64,000 bases of DNA from assembly GCA_963829235.1 (NCBI GenBank), contig CAWHIF010000006.1:186001-250000 (forward strand), written 5' to 3'. Both the position numbers and the translations under genes were made by a program. Below the pieces are notes generated by a model, which saw only the letters and a list, made by a program, of their open reading frames with translations, was not told where the DNA came from and ran no database searches. Each line of letters starts with the position of its first letter. The stretch's first letter is position 1. Source of the stretch: Bog-756 sp963829235 (GTDB lineage: Bacteria; Actinomycetota; Acidimicrobiia; Acidimicrobiales; RAAP-2). Of this stretch, positions 42,501 through 51,123 are shown one piece after another.

Positions 42501-42546
42501 ACTCAATAATGGTTACCGTGGCGTGGGCGACGAATCGTGCTTCCAT
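42499..42546 (-). CDS. Branched-chain leader peptide (MEARFVAHATVTIIE)
   Basis: A 15-codon reading frame of sequence MEARFVAHATVTIIE. Val-Thr-Ile-Ile comes just before the stop, so shortage of charged tRNA-Ile or tRNA-Val would stall the ribosome at the end of the frame, next to the hairpin. A candidate promoter puts the RNA 5' end about 3 nt from the ATG, so translation would be leaderless, as is common in actinobacteria. It would control the leuB-ilvE-cimA operon. Codon choice and position resemble ilv leader peptides of Corynebacterium. Expression is unproven. Confidence 0.55.
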   Translation of the reverse strand: MEARFVAHATVTIIE

Positions 42547-42555
42547 GACCCACCC

Positions 42556-42585
42556 AGTGTCCCCCGTCCGGGGGGGGACAGTCAA
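42556..42585 (-). promoter_or_regulatory. Candidate promoter of the leuB-ilvE-cimA operon
   Basis: Minus-strand TTGACT (42580-42585), an 18-bp spacer and GACACT (42556-42561) make a fair sigma-70-type promoter. The predicted start is near 42549, a few bases before the leader-peptide ATG. It lies downstream of the universal stress protein stop at 42644. Confidence 0.4.
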
Positions 42586-42643
42586 CCCCACCCCGGGCCG
42601 ACGGGCCGGTGGTCGGGTTGCGAGAGGGGAGGCTCCGGGTGCG

Positions 42644-43075
42644 TCAGGTGGTCTTGGCCACGAGGACGTGGCACCCGGCCTTGTGGGCCACACGGTTCGG
42701 GACCGAGCCCAGGATCCGTCTCTTCCCCTGCATTCCCTTACTGCCGACGACGATGAGGTCCGCTCCGACCTCGTCCGCCACCCGGACGATGACGTCGGCC
42801 GGATTTCCGACATCGGTGTGGATCTCCACATCGAGGCCCTCGACCGCCTCGGCCATGCTTTCGAGCACGCTCTCCGCGGCTTTCCGCAGAACAGGACCTC
42901 CAGCCGGGTCTGAGAAGCTGGCGCCGCCGGAGGGCACCGCGACTGCCGTGGAGGAATGAACGCCCACCACGAGATGGAGTCGTGCGCTGTTCTGCCGGGC
43001 GATCTGAACGGCCAGCGCAACCGCCTCACCCGCCGTCTCCGAGCCGTCGGTGCCGACGACGATGCTTGAAAACAC
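42644..43075 (-). CDS. Universal stress protein (UspA family)
   Basis: A 143-residue single-domain UspA protein starting with GTG: VFSSIVVGTDGSETAGEAVAL. The ATP-binding signature GSKGMQGKRRILGSVPNRV near the C-terminus (G-x2-G-x9-G-S/T) is complete, so nucleotide binding is likely. Role is general stress adaptation; the trigger is not visible. It is followed by the branched-chain operon leader. Confidence 0.8.
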   Translation of the reverse strand: MFSSIVVGTDGSETAGEAVALAVQIARQNSARLHLVVGVHSSTAVAVPSGGASFSDPAGGPVLRKAAESVLESMAEAVEGLDVEIHTDVGNPADVIVRVADEVGADLIVVGSKGMQGKRRILGSVPNRVAHKAGCHVLVAKTT

Positions 43076-43232
43076 CAATGCCAACCCCCAGTGTTCAATG
43101 CCCTCGAAGACCGAATGGTAGCGGACAGGGGTCATCGCCACCGATGGGCCCCGCCCGGACGTCGGGGCGGGACACCTGCCTCGCCGTCACGGGTAGCAGA
43201 CAGGCCGAGGCGGGAGGGACCACCCGTCATCA

Positions 43233-43892
43233 TCAGAAGCCGTCGGGAGACGACCCGCCAACGGGCAGCTTGACGATCTCGTCCCACAGGATGGCACCCT
43301 CCCGGAGGCACCTGGTGGCCGGCCCACGACACTCGACCACGGTCGAGGGTCGGCCGTCGCACCTGCCACCGTCGAGGATGACTCCCAGCCCATCGAGGCC
43401 CGAGAACACGGAGGCAACCTCGCCGGCCGTGGATGCCGGTGGGGAACCGTGAAGATTGGCGCTGGTGACGGCCAACGGACCCAATTCCCGGCACAGGCGG
43501 GCCACGACGGGGTGATCAGGCCACCTCAGCCCGACGGTCTCCCGGGCCGTCGCAGGCCCGCCCAGGTCGACCGAGAACCCGACGGCCCGGGGGACAACCA
43601 GGGTCAACGGCCCGGGCCAGTAGCGCACAGCCAGGCGCTCGGCGGCGCCGTCCAGTTGGCCGGCGACCTCGCCGACATCGCGCCAGCCGGCCACCAATAC
43701 CGGCACGGCGACGTCCTTCGGCCGACCCTTGAGCGAGAAGAGCCGCTCCACCGTCCCGGGCAGGGAGGGGACAACGGCAAGTCCGTACACCGTGTCTGTG
43801 GGTACGGCGACCACCGATCCACCGGCCAGAGCCTCGGCCGCGGCGGCGAGCCCGCCGTGCTCCGACCCCTCGACGATCGATGCCACCGTCAC
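43233..43892 (-). CDS. tsaC: L-threonylcarbamoyladenylate synthase (Sua5/YrdC)
   Basis: A 219-residue YrdC-domain protein. The nucleotide/threonine site shows SVVAVPTDTVYGLAVVPS, the basic FSLKGRPKDVAVPVLV and GPLAVTSANLHGSP. It makes threonylcarbamoyl-AMP for the universal t6A37 tRNA modification. The GTG start overlaps the prmC stop (GTGA), and prfA-prmC-sua5 is a conserved actinobacterial order. The longer C-terminal Sua5 domain is absent, so this is the short TsaC-like form. About 34 upstream codons in another frame are non-coding. Confidence 0.88.
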   Translation of the reverse strand: MTVASIVEGSEHGGLAAAAEALAGGSVVAVPTDTVYGLAVVPSLPGTVERLFSLKGRPKDVAVPVLVAGWRDVGEVAGQLDGAAERLAVRYWPGPLTLVVPRAVGFSVDLGGPATARETVGLRWPDHPVVARLCRELGPLAVTSANLHGSPPASTAGEVASVFSGLDGLGVILDGGRCDGRPSTVVECRGPATRCLREGAILWDEIVKLPVGGSSPDGF

Positions 43893-44785
43893 CGCCTCGC
43901 CACGAGGACTCGAGGTCTTCCGGCGAGATCCCGCTCGGTGACGACATGGCCGAAGCCCGCCCGCCGGGCTGCCGCGACCGATGCGCCGGCCAACAAGGGC
44001 GCGATCTCGATCACGACGGTGCCGGGGGGCGCCAGCCATCGCGGGGCACCGGAGACGATCGCCTCGATGGCGGCCATGCCCTCGGCTCCGAAGGTACCCC
44101 TCGATGCCACCAGCGCCTCCCGGGGCTCCCACTCCCGGACCGACGGGTCGAGATCGCGGTACTCCGACTCGGTCACATATGGGGGATTGGACACCAGGAG
44201 ATCGACCCGCCCGACCAGTTCGATGGGGAGCGCGTCGAACCACGAGCCGTGGGCCACCCGCACCCGTCCGGCGGCCTCCGGATCGACACGGCCGAGAGAT
44301 GCGAGGTTCGCACGGGCGACGTCCAACGCGTCGATCGAGGCATCGGTCGCCCACACCTCGAGATTCGGGCAGCGGGTCTTGCCCTCCGCGGCCAGCGAGA
44401 GCGCGATCGCTCCCGAACCAGTTCCGAGATCCACGCCGATCCGACGGGTACCCGACACCTGCGGCCGAGACGGTGGTCCGCTCGCCGGCTCAGCGATGCC
44501 GGACCCACCACAGATCCGGTCGAGCTCCCCCAACGCCACCCCCACCAGGTACTCGGTCTCGGGGCGGGGGATGAGGACCCTCTGATCGACCTGCAGCTCG
44601 ACGGTGCGGAACGGCCATGAACCGAGCACATACTGGAGGGGCTCACCCGCCCGTCTCCGGTCGGCCATGGCTTGGGCCAGCTCGGTACCGGCGTGGTCGA
44701 CGATCCACCTCGCCTCCCTGGTCGATCCCAGTTGCTCGGCGATGGATTCCACCAGTCGCGAACGGGGCTCGGCCTCAGGGGCCAT
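43889..44785 (-). CDS. prmC: Release factor glutamine methyltransferase
   Basis: A 298-residue HemK/PrmC protein. The N-terminal helical domain includes RRRAGEPLQYVLGSWPF. The SAM site is GVDLGTGSGAIALSLAAEG, and the catalytic NPPY occurs in LLVSNPPYVTESEYRDL. It methylates the GGQ Gln of release factors, and the substrate RF1 gene lies 65 bp upstream. It starts MAPEAEPRSRLVESIAEQLG and is coupled to tsaC by a GTGA overlap. Confidence 0.88.
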   Translation of the reverse strand: MAPEAEPRSRLVESIAEQLGSTREARWIVDHAGTELAQAMADRRRAGEPLQYVLGSWPFRTVELQVDQRVLIPRPETEYLVGVALGELDRICGGSGIAEPASGPPSRPQVSGTRRIGVDLGTGSGAIALSLAAEGKTRCPNLEVWATDASIDALDVARANLASLGRVDPEAAGRVRVAHGSWFDALPIELVGRVDLLVSNPPYVTESEYRDLDPSVREWEPREALVASRGTFGAEGMAAIEAIVSGAPRWLAPPGTVVIEIAPLLAGASVAAARRAGFGHVVTERDLAGRPRVLVARR

Positions 44786-44850
44786 CTGACCGGCGCTCCC
44801 TCCCCCGGCTCGTCCCGCCCGCCGCCCTCCAGCGCGGAAGGCCCATACCC

Positions 44851-45927
44851 TCAGTCCTCTCCCAGCTGACGGTAGCGCTTGTCAGCCATGAGGGCATCGG
44901 TCAGCTCGTCGAGGTCACCCATCAGGATGCGGTCGAGCTTGTGGAGGGTCAACTTGATGCGATGGTCGGTGACCCGGTTGTCCTTGTAGTTGTAGGTTCG
45001 GATCTTCTCCGATCGGCCGCCGCCGCCGACCTGGCTGCGCCTCTGTTGCGAGAGCTCGGCCGACTGGCGATCCTGCTCCGCCTTCAAGAGTCTCGACCGC
45101 AGCACGATCATGGCCTTGGCCCGGTTCTGGATCTGGCTCTTCTCGTCCTGCATGGCCACGACGAGGCCGGTGGGAAGGTGCGTGATACGCACAGCCGAGT
45201 CCGTGGTGTTCACGGATTGACCCCCCGGACCCGTCGAACGGTACACGTCGATCTTGAGGTCGTTGGGGTCGATGGCCACGTCGACCTCCTCGGCCTCCGG
45301 CAGCACGGCCACCGCCGCCGACGAGGTGTGGATGCGACCTTGCGACTCGGTCACCGGAACCCGCTGGACCCGGTGAGGGCCGCCTTCGTGCTCGAGCCGC
45401 TGCCAGGCGTCCTCACCCTTGACCACGAAGGTGATCTCGTTCAACCCGTCCCGTTCGGAAGGGCTGGATGAGAGGACCTCGACCTTCCATCCTTTGGCCG
45501 CGGCATAACGCGAGTACATCTCGTACAGGTCCTTGGCGAAGATGTTGGCCTCCTCGCCTCCCTCGGCCCCGCGGATCTCCATGATCACGTTGCGGCCCGC
45601 GTTGGGGTCACGCGGTACGAGGAGCAGACGGAGCTCTTCTCCCAGCCGGGTGACATCCGCCTCGGCCTGGGTCACCTCGGCCTGGGCCAACTCGCGTTGA
45701 TCACCCGGTGCGTCGTTGAACATCTCTCGGGCGGCTTCGAGGTCGGACTCGGCAGCCTCCAGGCGGTGCCAGCAGCCCACCACCTCCTCGAGCTCCCGGT
45801 GGCGCCTCGAAACGTCCCGCAGGTGCCTCGGATCCGACGAAAGGTTCGGATCATTGAGCTCGGCCAGGACCGCCTCGTACTCGCGCTCGAGCTCTTTCAG
45901 GCGGTCGTTGAACCGGTCGTGCAACAC
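44851..45927 (-). CDS. prfA: Peptide chain release factor 1
   Basis: A 358-residue RF1. An N-terminal coiled-coil domain precedes the codon-recognition region, where a PxT-type tripeptide decides UAA/UAG reading. The peptidyl-tRNA hydrolysis motif GGQ lies in YRSTGPGGQSVNTTDSAVR. VMIHLPTG-like THLPTGLVVAMQDEKSQ and the C-terminal DHRIKLTLHKLDRILMGDLD complete it. Length and order are canonical for RF1. It sits between rpmE and prmC. Confidence 0.9.
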   Translation of the reverse strand: MLHDRFNDRLKELEREYEAVLAELNDPNLSSDPRHLRDVSRRHRELEEVVGCWHRLEAAESDLEAAREMFNDAPGDQRELAQAEVTQAEADVTRLGEELRLLLVPRDPNAGRNVIMEIRGAEGGEEANIFAKDLYEMYSRYAAAKGWKVEVLSSSPSERDGLNEITFVVKGEDAWQRLEHEGGPHRVQRVPVTESQGRIHTSSAAVAVLPEAEEVDVAIDPNDLKIDVYRSTGPGGQSVNTTDSAVRITHLPTGLVVAMQDEKSQIQNRAKAMIVLRSRLLKAEQDRQSAELSQQRRSQVGGGGRSEKIRTYNYKDNRVTDHRIKLTLHKLDRILMGDLDELTDALMADKRYRQLGED

Positions 45928-46032
45928 GGGCCAAGGGTAGCGCCAACTGCGCCGCCGGCAGCCCGTCCTCCGGGCATGGCCGCGCTCATACCGGGGACGG
46001 CCCCGGCGGGGATCGGATCGGTGGTGATCAGA

Positions 46033-46269
46033 TCAGGACGCAGGCGGGGCAGAAGACTTCTTGCGCGACCCGGTCTTCGCATAGCGGCGCTGGAAGCGCT
46101 CGACCCGGCCACCGGAGTCCACGAGCTTCTGCTTCCCGGTGAAGAACGGATGACACTCGTTGCAGAGCTCCAGGTGGATTTCCGACTTGGTCGAGCGGGT
46201 GGTGAAGGTATTCCCGCAGGAGCAGCGCACGGATGATTCGACGTACGAGGGGTGGATGTCAGTCTTCAT
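46033..46269 (-). CDS. rpmE: 50S ribosomal protein L31
   Basis: A 78-residue L31 beginning MKTDIHPSYVESSVRC. Cys residues in RCSCGNTF and LELCNECHPFFTGKQK give the four-Cys zinc-binding (C+) form, and VDSGGRVERFQRRY ends the core. A basic tail KTGSRKKSSAPPAS follows. The zinc form is usually replaced by a Cys-less paralogue in zinc shortage. Order rho-rpmE-prfA is standard. Confidence 0.9.
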   Translation of the reverse strand: MKTDIHPSYVESSVRCSCGNTFTTRSTKSEIHLELCNECHPFFTGKQKLVDSGGRVERFQRRYAKTGSRKKSSAPPAS

Positions 46270-46360
46270 TGCAGTCTCCCGTAGAGGCGGAAAGGGTGCC
46301 CGACCGGCACCGTTCCCCGGCGGACAGAGAGTGTACCGGAGGCGGTGACGGGTTCGTTCG

Positions 46361-48361
46361 TCAGGTGGCCGGACCCTTGGCGATCTCGGCCAAGAACTCG
46401 TCGTTGCTCTTCGTGGTACGGATCTTGTCCATGAGCAGCTCGAGGCCGGCCGCCGCGCTGCCCTCGTTGGCCAGGGCGTTGAGCACCCGGCGGAGCTTCC
46501 ACACCTGTTGGAGCTGAGACCGGTCGAAGAGCAGTTCCTCATGGCGGGTCGAGCTGGCGTTGACGTCGATCGACGGATACAGCCTCCGTTCGGCCAAGCG
46601 ACGGTCGAGGCGAAGCTCCATGTTGCCGGTCCCCTTGAACTCCTCGAAGATGACCTCGTCCATCTTCGATCCCGTCTCGACCAGAGCCGTCGCCAGAATG
46701 GTGAGCGATCCGCCCTCCTCGATGTTCCGTGCCGCGCCGAAGAACCGCTTCGGAGGATACAGGGCGCCAGAGTCGACACCGCCGGACATGATGCGTCCGG
46801 TCGCCGGTTGGGCCAGGTTGTAGGCGCGTGCCAACCGGGTGATCCCGTCGAGGATGATGACCACGTCCCGACCGGATTCGACGAGGCGCTTGGCCCGCTC
46901 GATGGCCAACTCGGCCACTGCGGTGTGCTCTTCGGACGGACGGTCGAACGTGGAGGCGACGACTTCGCCCTTGACCGAGCGACGCATGTCGGTCACTTCC
47001 TCGGGACGTTCGTCCACCAGCAGCACCATCAGATGAACGTCCGGGTTGTTCGCCTCGATCGAATGAGCGATGTGCTTCATCACGGTGGTCTTACCGGCCT
47101 TGGGCGGAGAGACGATGAGCCCGCGCTGGCCCTTGCCGATGGGCGACAGGAGATCGACGATGCGGGCGGTCAGGTTCTCCTTGTCCCCAGGCGTCTCGAG
47201 GTGCAACCTCTCGTCGGGGAAGAGCGGCGTCAGATCCTCGAATCGCGGACGGCTGCGGGCCGCCTCCGGATCGAGTGACGACACGGTGTCGATCTGCAGC
47301 AGGGCGGGGTACTTCTCGGTGCTGCCCGCGGGCCGGCAGAAGCCTTCGATGCTGTCGCCCTTGCGAAGCGCGAATCGACGGGCCTGGCTGATCGAGACGT
47401 ACACGTCCTTCGTCGAAGGGAGATAGCCCTCGCACCGGAGGAATCCGTAGCCCTCGTCACGCAGGTCGAGGAGACCGCGGACCGGGATGAGCTCACCCTG
47501 GTACTGCTGATCCTGGTTGCCACCGGCCCCTTGGAGATCGCCTTCTGCGCCTCCACCCTGCCGGTCCCGCCCACGTCGGCGCCTGTTGCTGCGACGATTG
47601 CCCATGTCGTCGTTCCCGCCACCTTGGTTGTTGCGATTGTTCCGATTGCTCTGGTTGTTCTGGTTGTTCTGGTTGCGGTTGTTCTGGTTGCGGTTGTTCT
47701 GGTTGCGGTTGTTGCCCTGGGCGCCAGCACCGGGCTGATTGCCCTGACGACCGCCGTCGCCGCCCGGCTGACCACCTGCACTGGTCTGCACCTCGTCGTG
47801 ACCGGTGGAGGCCTCTCCCGCCTGCTGGCTGGCCGCGTGACCCTGCTCGTCGCCGCTGTCGCCGGCGCCGAGATCGACCAACTCGTCTTCGAGATCGACA
47901 GGCCCGGCCAGTTGGTCGGCATCGTCCGAGGGGCCGAACGAGTGCGCCACCGGCTGCCGGCCGCTGTCGGAAGACGCCGCCTGGTCCGAGGATCCGGCCC
48001 GGCTGGCTGACGACGTCGACGCACCGCGGTTTGCCGTGCCCCGGCGTCGACCACTCTGGGAAGAGCGACTTGTCGCGTCTCCGTTGCTCGACGCCGCACT
48101 TCCGTTGGCCGTGCTGGCGTCGCCGTTGGCCGTGCTGGCGTCGCCGTTGGCCGTGCTGGCGTCGCCGTTGGCCGTGCTGGTGTCGCCGTTGGCTGCACTG
48201 CCGTCCACCGAGACGCCGGTGGCCTTGAGTATGCCATCGATCATGTCTGCTTTTTTCGTTCGCGTGTTGGTCTTCACGGACAGTGCCTGGGCGATGGCGT
48301 GGAGCTCTTCTCGCTCCTTGCCCTCCAACACCGAGCGCTCGAGCTGCTGGTCGGCAGTCAT
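46361..48361 (-). CDS. rho: Transcription termination factor Rho with Asn-rich insertion
   Basis: A 666-residue Rho, about 240 residues longer than E. coli Rho. The N-terminal helix bundle (LEGKEREELHAIAQALSVK) is followed by a large disordered insertion, about residues 50-290, with TANGDAS repeats and a Gln/Asn/Arg stretch. The RNA-binding domain (RGLLDLRDEGYGFLR) and hexameric ATPase follow. The latter has Walker A VSPPKAGKTTVMK (about 420), MVLLVDERPEEVTDM, the Q-loop and GGSLTILATALVETGSKMDE. It ends transcripts and couples with NusG. The start is set by GAGG 6 nt before ATG. Confidence 0.92.
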   Translation of the reverse strand: MTADQQLERSVLEGKEREELHAIAQALSVKTNTRTKKADMIDGILKATGVSVDGSAANGDTSTANGDASTANGDASTANGDASTANGSAASSNGDATSRSSQSGRRRGTANRGASTSSASRAGSSDQAASSDSGRQPVAHSFGPSDDADQLAGPVDLEDELVDLGAGDSGDEQGHAASQQAGEASTGHDEVQTSAGGQPGGDGGRQGNQPGAGAQGNNRNQNNRNQNNRNQNNQNNQSNRNNRNNQGGGNDDMGNRRSNRRRRGRDRQGGGAEGDLQGAGGNQDQQYQGELIPVRGLLDLRDEGYGFLRCEGYLPSTKDVYVSISQARRFALRKGDSIEGFCRPAGSTEKYPALLQIDTVSSLDPEAARSRPRFEDLTPLFPDERLHLETPGDKENLTARIVDLLSPIGKGQRGLIVSPPKAGKTTVMKHIAHSIEANNPDVHLMVLLVDERPEEVTDMRRSVKGEVVASTFDRPSEEHTAVAELAIERAKRLVESGRDVVIILDGITRLARAYNLAQPATGRIMSGGVDSGALYPPKRFFGAARNIEEGGSLTILATALVETGSKMDEVIFEEFKGTGNMELRLDRRLAERRLYPSIDVNASSTRHEELLFDRSQLQQVWKLRRVLNALANEGSAAAGLELLMDKIRTTKSNDEFLAEIAKGPAT
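47671..47715. repeat. Three 15-bp repeats encoding QNNRN in rho
   Basis: GGTTGCGGTTGTTCT occurs three times in tandem, the last copy with GC ends. On the coding strand it gives the Gln-Asn-Asn-Arg-Asn repeats of the Rho insertion, about residues 215-230. Confidence 0.8.
48103..48200. repeat. 21-bp tandem repeats encoding TANGDAS in rho
   Basis: The 21-bp unit beginning CCGTTGGCCGTGCTGGCGTC is repeated four times, with a partial fifth copy, in the 5' part of rho. Each unit encodes seven residues. Length changes would keep the frame. This is the first low-complexity part of the Rho insertion, about residues 54-86. Confidence 0.85.
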
Positions 48362-48568
48362 CGGCATCCTCGTTTCGAATGTCCTCGTTGGCAGGTGGAT
48401 TGGCTCCACTGCCAGGATTCAGGGGTGGGGAATCGCATGATTCGAGATCGACTCTCGCCTGCCACTCCCCCCGACGCCGTTTCCGGGCTGGCCGCATCGT
48501 ACAAAGCGAGCCAGAAGGCCCCGCCCACAAGCCCAAAGGGGCAAATTGTGGAAAGCGAAGGTGCACTC

Positions 48569-48597
48569 ATACTACAGGGACCGGAGCACTCCGGCAA
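48569..48597 (-). promoter_or_regulatory. Candidate rho promoter
   Basis: Minus-strand TTGCCG (48592-48597), a 17-bp spacer and TAGTAT (48569-48574) form a good sigma-70 promoter about 205 bp before the rho ATG. A CCGGAG-CA-CTCCGG palindrome (48581-48594) lies in the spacer. The 348-bp gap between thrC and rho (48362-48709) otherwise holds only the leader, consistent with rho being autoregulated. Confidence 0.45.
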
Positions 48598-48709
48598 CAA
48601 TGCTCGAATCGGCCACGTCATCTTCGTTCCCCGGGGGACGAATCAGGTATTTCGGAGGAACACGGAGAGGCCATGGAGCGATGCAGGAGGAGCCCGGTGC
48701 GAGTTCGGG

Positions 48710-49780
48710 CTACAGGGCCAGCTCGTCGAGCACGGCGCCGAGGTCTGCGTCAACCACCGTTGGCACGGAGATCTGACTGATGGCGATATCCGGGTCCTTC
48801 AGTCCGTGGCCGGTGAGCACGCACACGACGGTGACACCCGGGCCGGCACCGTCGGGCACGCCTGTCTTCAGGAGGCCGGCCACCGATGCCGCCGACGCCG
48901 GCTCACAGAACACGGACTCCTCGGCCGCGAGAAAGCGGTAGGCGGCCAGGATCTCCTCGTCGGTCACTGCGGCAATTCCACCACCGGATTCGGAGGCTGC
49001 CGACGAGGCTCCGTACCAGCTGGCGGGATTCCCGATCCGGATGGCCGTGGCAACCGTCTCGGGGTGCTCGATCGGGTGTCCCTCCACGATGGGGGCCGCT
49101 CCGGCAGCCTGGAAACCGAGCATGCGCGGGAGCCGGGTCGAACGGCCGGCCTCCTTGAACTCGAGGTAACCCTTCCAGTACGCGGTGATGTTCCCGGCGT
49201 TACCGACAGGTATGCAGTGCACGTGAGGGGCATCGCCGAGCTCGTCCACGATCTCGAACGCGCCGGACTTCTGTCCCTCGATCCGGTACGGATTGACGGA
49301 GTTGACCACTGTGACCGGCGCCCGCTCACCCAGCTCGCGCACGATGGCGAGTGACTGGTCGAAATTGCCCCTGACCTGGAGGACACGCGCACCGTGGATC
49401 AACGCCTGCGCCAGCTTGCCCAGGGCGATATGGCCCTCGGGGATGAGCACCGCACAGGTCAGACCCGCCCTGGCCGCAAAGGCCGCGGCTGACGCCGACG
49501 TGTTGCCGGTCGACGCGCAGACGACCGCCTTCGCCCCTTCTTCGGCGGCCTTGGAGATGGCCACCGTCATCCCCCGGTCCTTGAACGATCCGGTCGGGTT
49601 GGCTCCCTCCACCTTCAATAGGACCCTGGCTCCCACCCGGGCCGACAGGCGCGGAGCGGGAAGGAGCGGGGTCCCGCCCTCGAGCAGGGTGACGACCGGC
49701 GTGGCCTCCGTGACGGGGAGGAACTGCCGGTACTCCTCGATCACGCCCCGCCATGCGACGGCTCCGGACGTCCCCGTCAT
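48710..49780 (-). CDS. thrC: Threonine synthase
   Basis: A 356-residue fold-type II PLP enzyme. It has EGGTPLLPAPRL, the PLP-Lys motif GANPTGSFKDRGMTVAI (about 62), ASTGNTSASAAAF and VGNAGNITAYWKG for phosphate binding. It makes threonine from O-phosphohomoserine. Size matches the short actinobacterial form. Its start overlaps the hom stop (ATGA). The usual next gene, thrB (homoserine kinase), is absent here, and the following gap leads to rho. Confidence 0.9.
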   Translation of the reverse strand: MTGTSGAVAWRGVIEEYRQFLPVTEATPVVTLLEGGTPLLPAPRLSARVGARVLLKVEGANPTGSFKDRGMTVAISKAAEEGAKAVVCASTGNTSASAAAFAARAGLTCAVLIPEGHIALGKLAQALIHGARVLQVRGNFDQSLAIVRELGERAPVTVVNSVNPYRIEGQKSGAFEIVDELGDAPHVHCIPVGNAGNITAYWKGYLEFKEAGRSTRLPRMLGFQAAGAAPIVEGHPIEHPETVATAIRIGNPASWYGASSAASESGGGIAAVTDEEILAAYRFLAAEESVFCEPASAASVAGLLKTGVPDGAGPGVTVVCVLTGHGLKDPDIAISQISVPTVVDADLGAVLDELAL

Positions 49781-51084
49781 CCGTCGGCTCCCACGATCCG
49801 CATCACGCCACCGATCTGTCCGACCGTGTCGAGCTCGCCCAGCGCGTCGATCGTGGAGCGGAGGTCGCCTTCACACGCCGAATGGGTCATGAACATGAGC
49901 CGGGCCTCACCGGCATGACCCTCTTGTTCCATCGACCGGATGGACACATGATTGTCGCCGAAGACCTTGGTCACCGCGGCGAGCACACCGGGACGGTCGG
50001 TGACGTCGAGGCTCACGTAGTACTGGGTCAGCAGCTCGGTTTCGGGGAGGAGTCGGGCCGGCATCCGATCAGGGGACGGAGCGGTCGTGCCGGCCAGCAG
50101 ATTCCGGGTGGCGTCGATGAGATCGCCGACGACGGCACTCGCCGTGGGTAGGCCTCCGGCCCCCAGGCCGTAGAGCATCAGCTCGCCGGCCGCCTCTCCT
50201 TCGATGAACACGGCGTTGAACGCGTCGCGGACCCCGGCCAGTGGATGTGTCTTCGGCACCATGGCGGGATGGACCCGAACCGACACCGCGTCGTCGCCGG
50301 TCCGCTCGACGATGGCCAGGAGCTTGATCGCGTACCCGAAGCGGTCGGCGAACACGACATCGACGATCCGGACACCGCTGATGCCCTCGCGCATGACGTC
50401 GGCACCGGCCACGTCGTACCCGAAGGCCACGCCGGCCAGGATGGCGGCCTTGGCCGCAGCATCGAAACCCTCCACATCGGCAGTCGGGTCGCGCTCGGCC
50501 AATCCGAGGGCCTGGGCCTCGGCCAGAGCGTCTTCGTAGTCAGCCCCCTCCTCGCTCATCTTGGTCAGGATGAAGTTGGTCGTCCCGTTGACGATGCCCA
50601 TGACCCGGTGGATGCGCTCACCGGTCAGGGACTCGCGCAGGGCGCGCACCAGCGGGATGGCTCCGGCCACCGCGGCCTCGTACAACAGGTCCACGCCCTT
50701 CTCCTTGGCCAGGGTCCGCAACCCCACGCCTTCGGGCGAGGCCAGGAGTGCCTTGTTGGCCGTCACGACCGGCTTTCCCGCGTCCAGCGCCGCTCTCACC
50801 AGCGCCTCGGTCGGGTCCAGACCCCCGATGAGCTCCACCACCACGTCGATCGAGGGATCGACGACCAGACCGGTGGCGTCGGTCGTCAGCAGGCCCTTCG
50901 GGATATGCGGCGCACGCTCCCGGCCCAGACCGCTCACGGCGATCCCACCGACCTCGAGACGGGCCCCGCTCTGCACGGTAAGGGCATCGGCCCGATCCTG
51001 CAGCATGCCGACGAGCGCGGAACCGACCGTCCCGCATCCGAGCACGGCGACGCGGACCACACGTTCGGGGGGGGTCACGGTCAC
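49777..51084 (-). CDS. hom: Homoserine dehydrogenase
   Basis: A 435-residue enzyme. The N-terminal Rossmann motif is VAVLGCGTVGSALVGML. GEXANKALLAS-like VVTANKALLASPEGV and the catalytic Lys region IVNGTTNFILTKM follow. The active-site block AEAQALGLAERDPTADVEGFDAAAK has the Glu/Asp/Lys set. A C-terminal ACT domain (LLTQYYVSLDVTDRPGVLAAV) provides threonine feedback. It converts aspartate semialdehyde to homoserine. Located between lysA and thrC in one leftward operon. Confidence 0.92.
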   Translation of the reverse strand: MTVTPPERVVRVAVLGCGTVGSALVGMLQDRADALTVQSGARLEVGGIAVSGLGRERAPHIPKGLLTTDATGLVVDPSIDVVVELIGGLDPTEALVRAALDAGKPVVTANKALLASPEGVGLRTLAKEKGVDLLYEAAVAGAIPLVRALRESLTGERIHRVMGIVNGTTNFILTKMSEEGADYEDALAEAQALGLAERDPTADVEGFDAAAKAAILAGVAFGYDVAGADVMREGISGVRIVDVVFADRFGYAIKLLAIVERTGDDAVSVRVHPAMVPKTHPLAGVRDAFNAVFIEGEAAGELMLYGLGAGGLPTASAVVGDLIDATRNLLAGTTAPSPDRMPARLLPETELLTQYYVSLDVTDRPGVLAAVTKVFGDNHVSIRSMEQEGHAGEARLMFMTHSACEGDLRSTIDALGELDTVGQIGGVMRIVGADG

Positions 51085-51123
51085 GAGTTCACGCTACCGC
51101 CTGGCCGGAGCGGGCAGGGGCGG

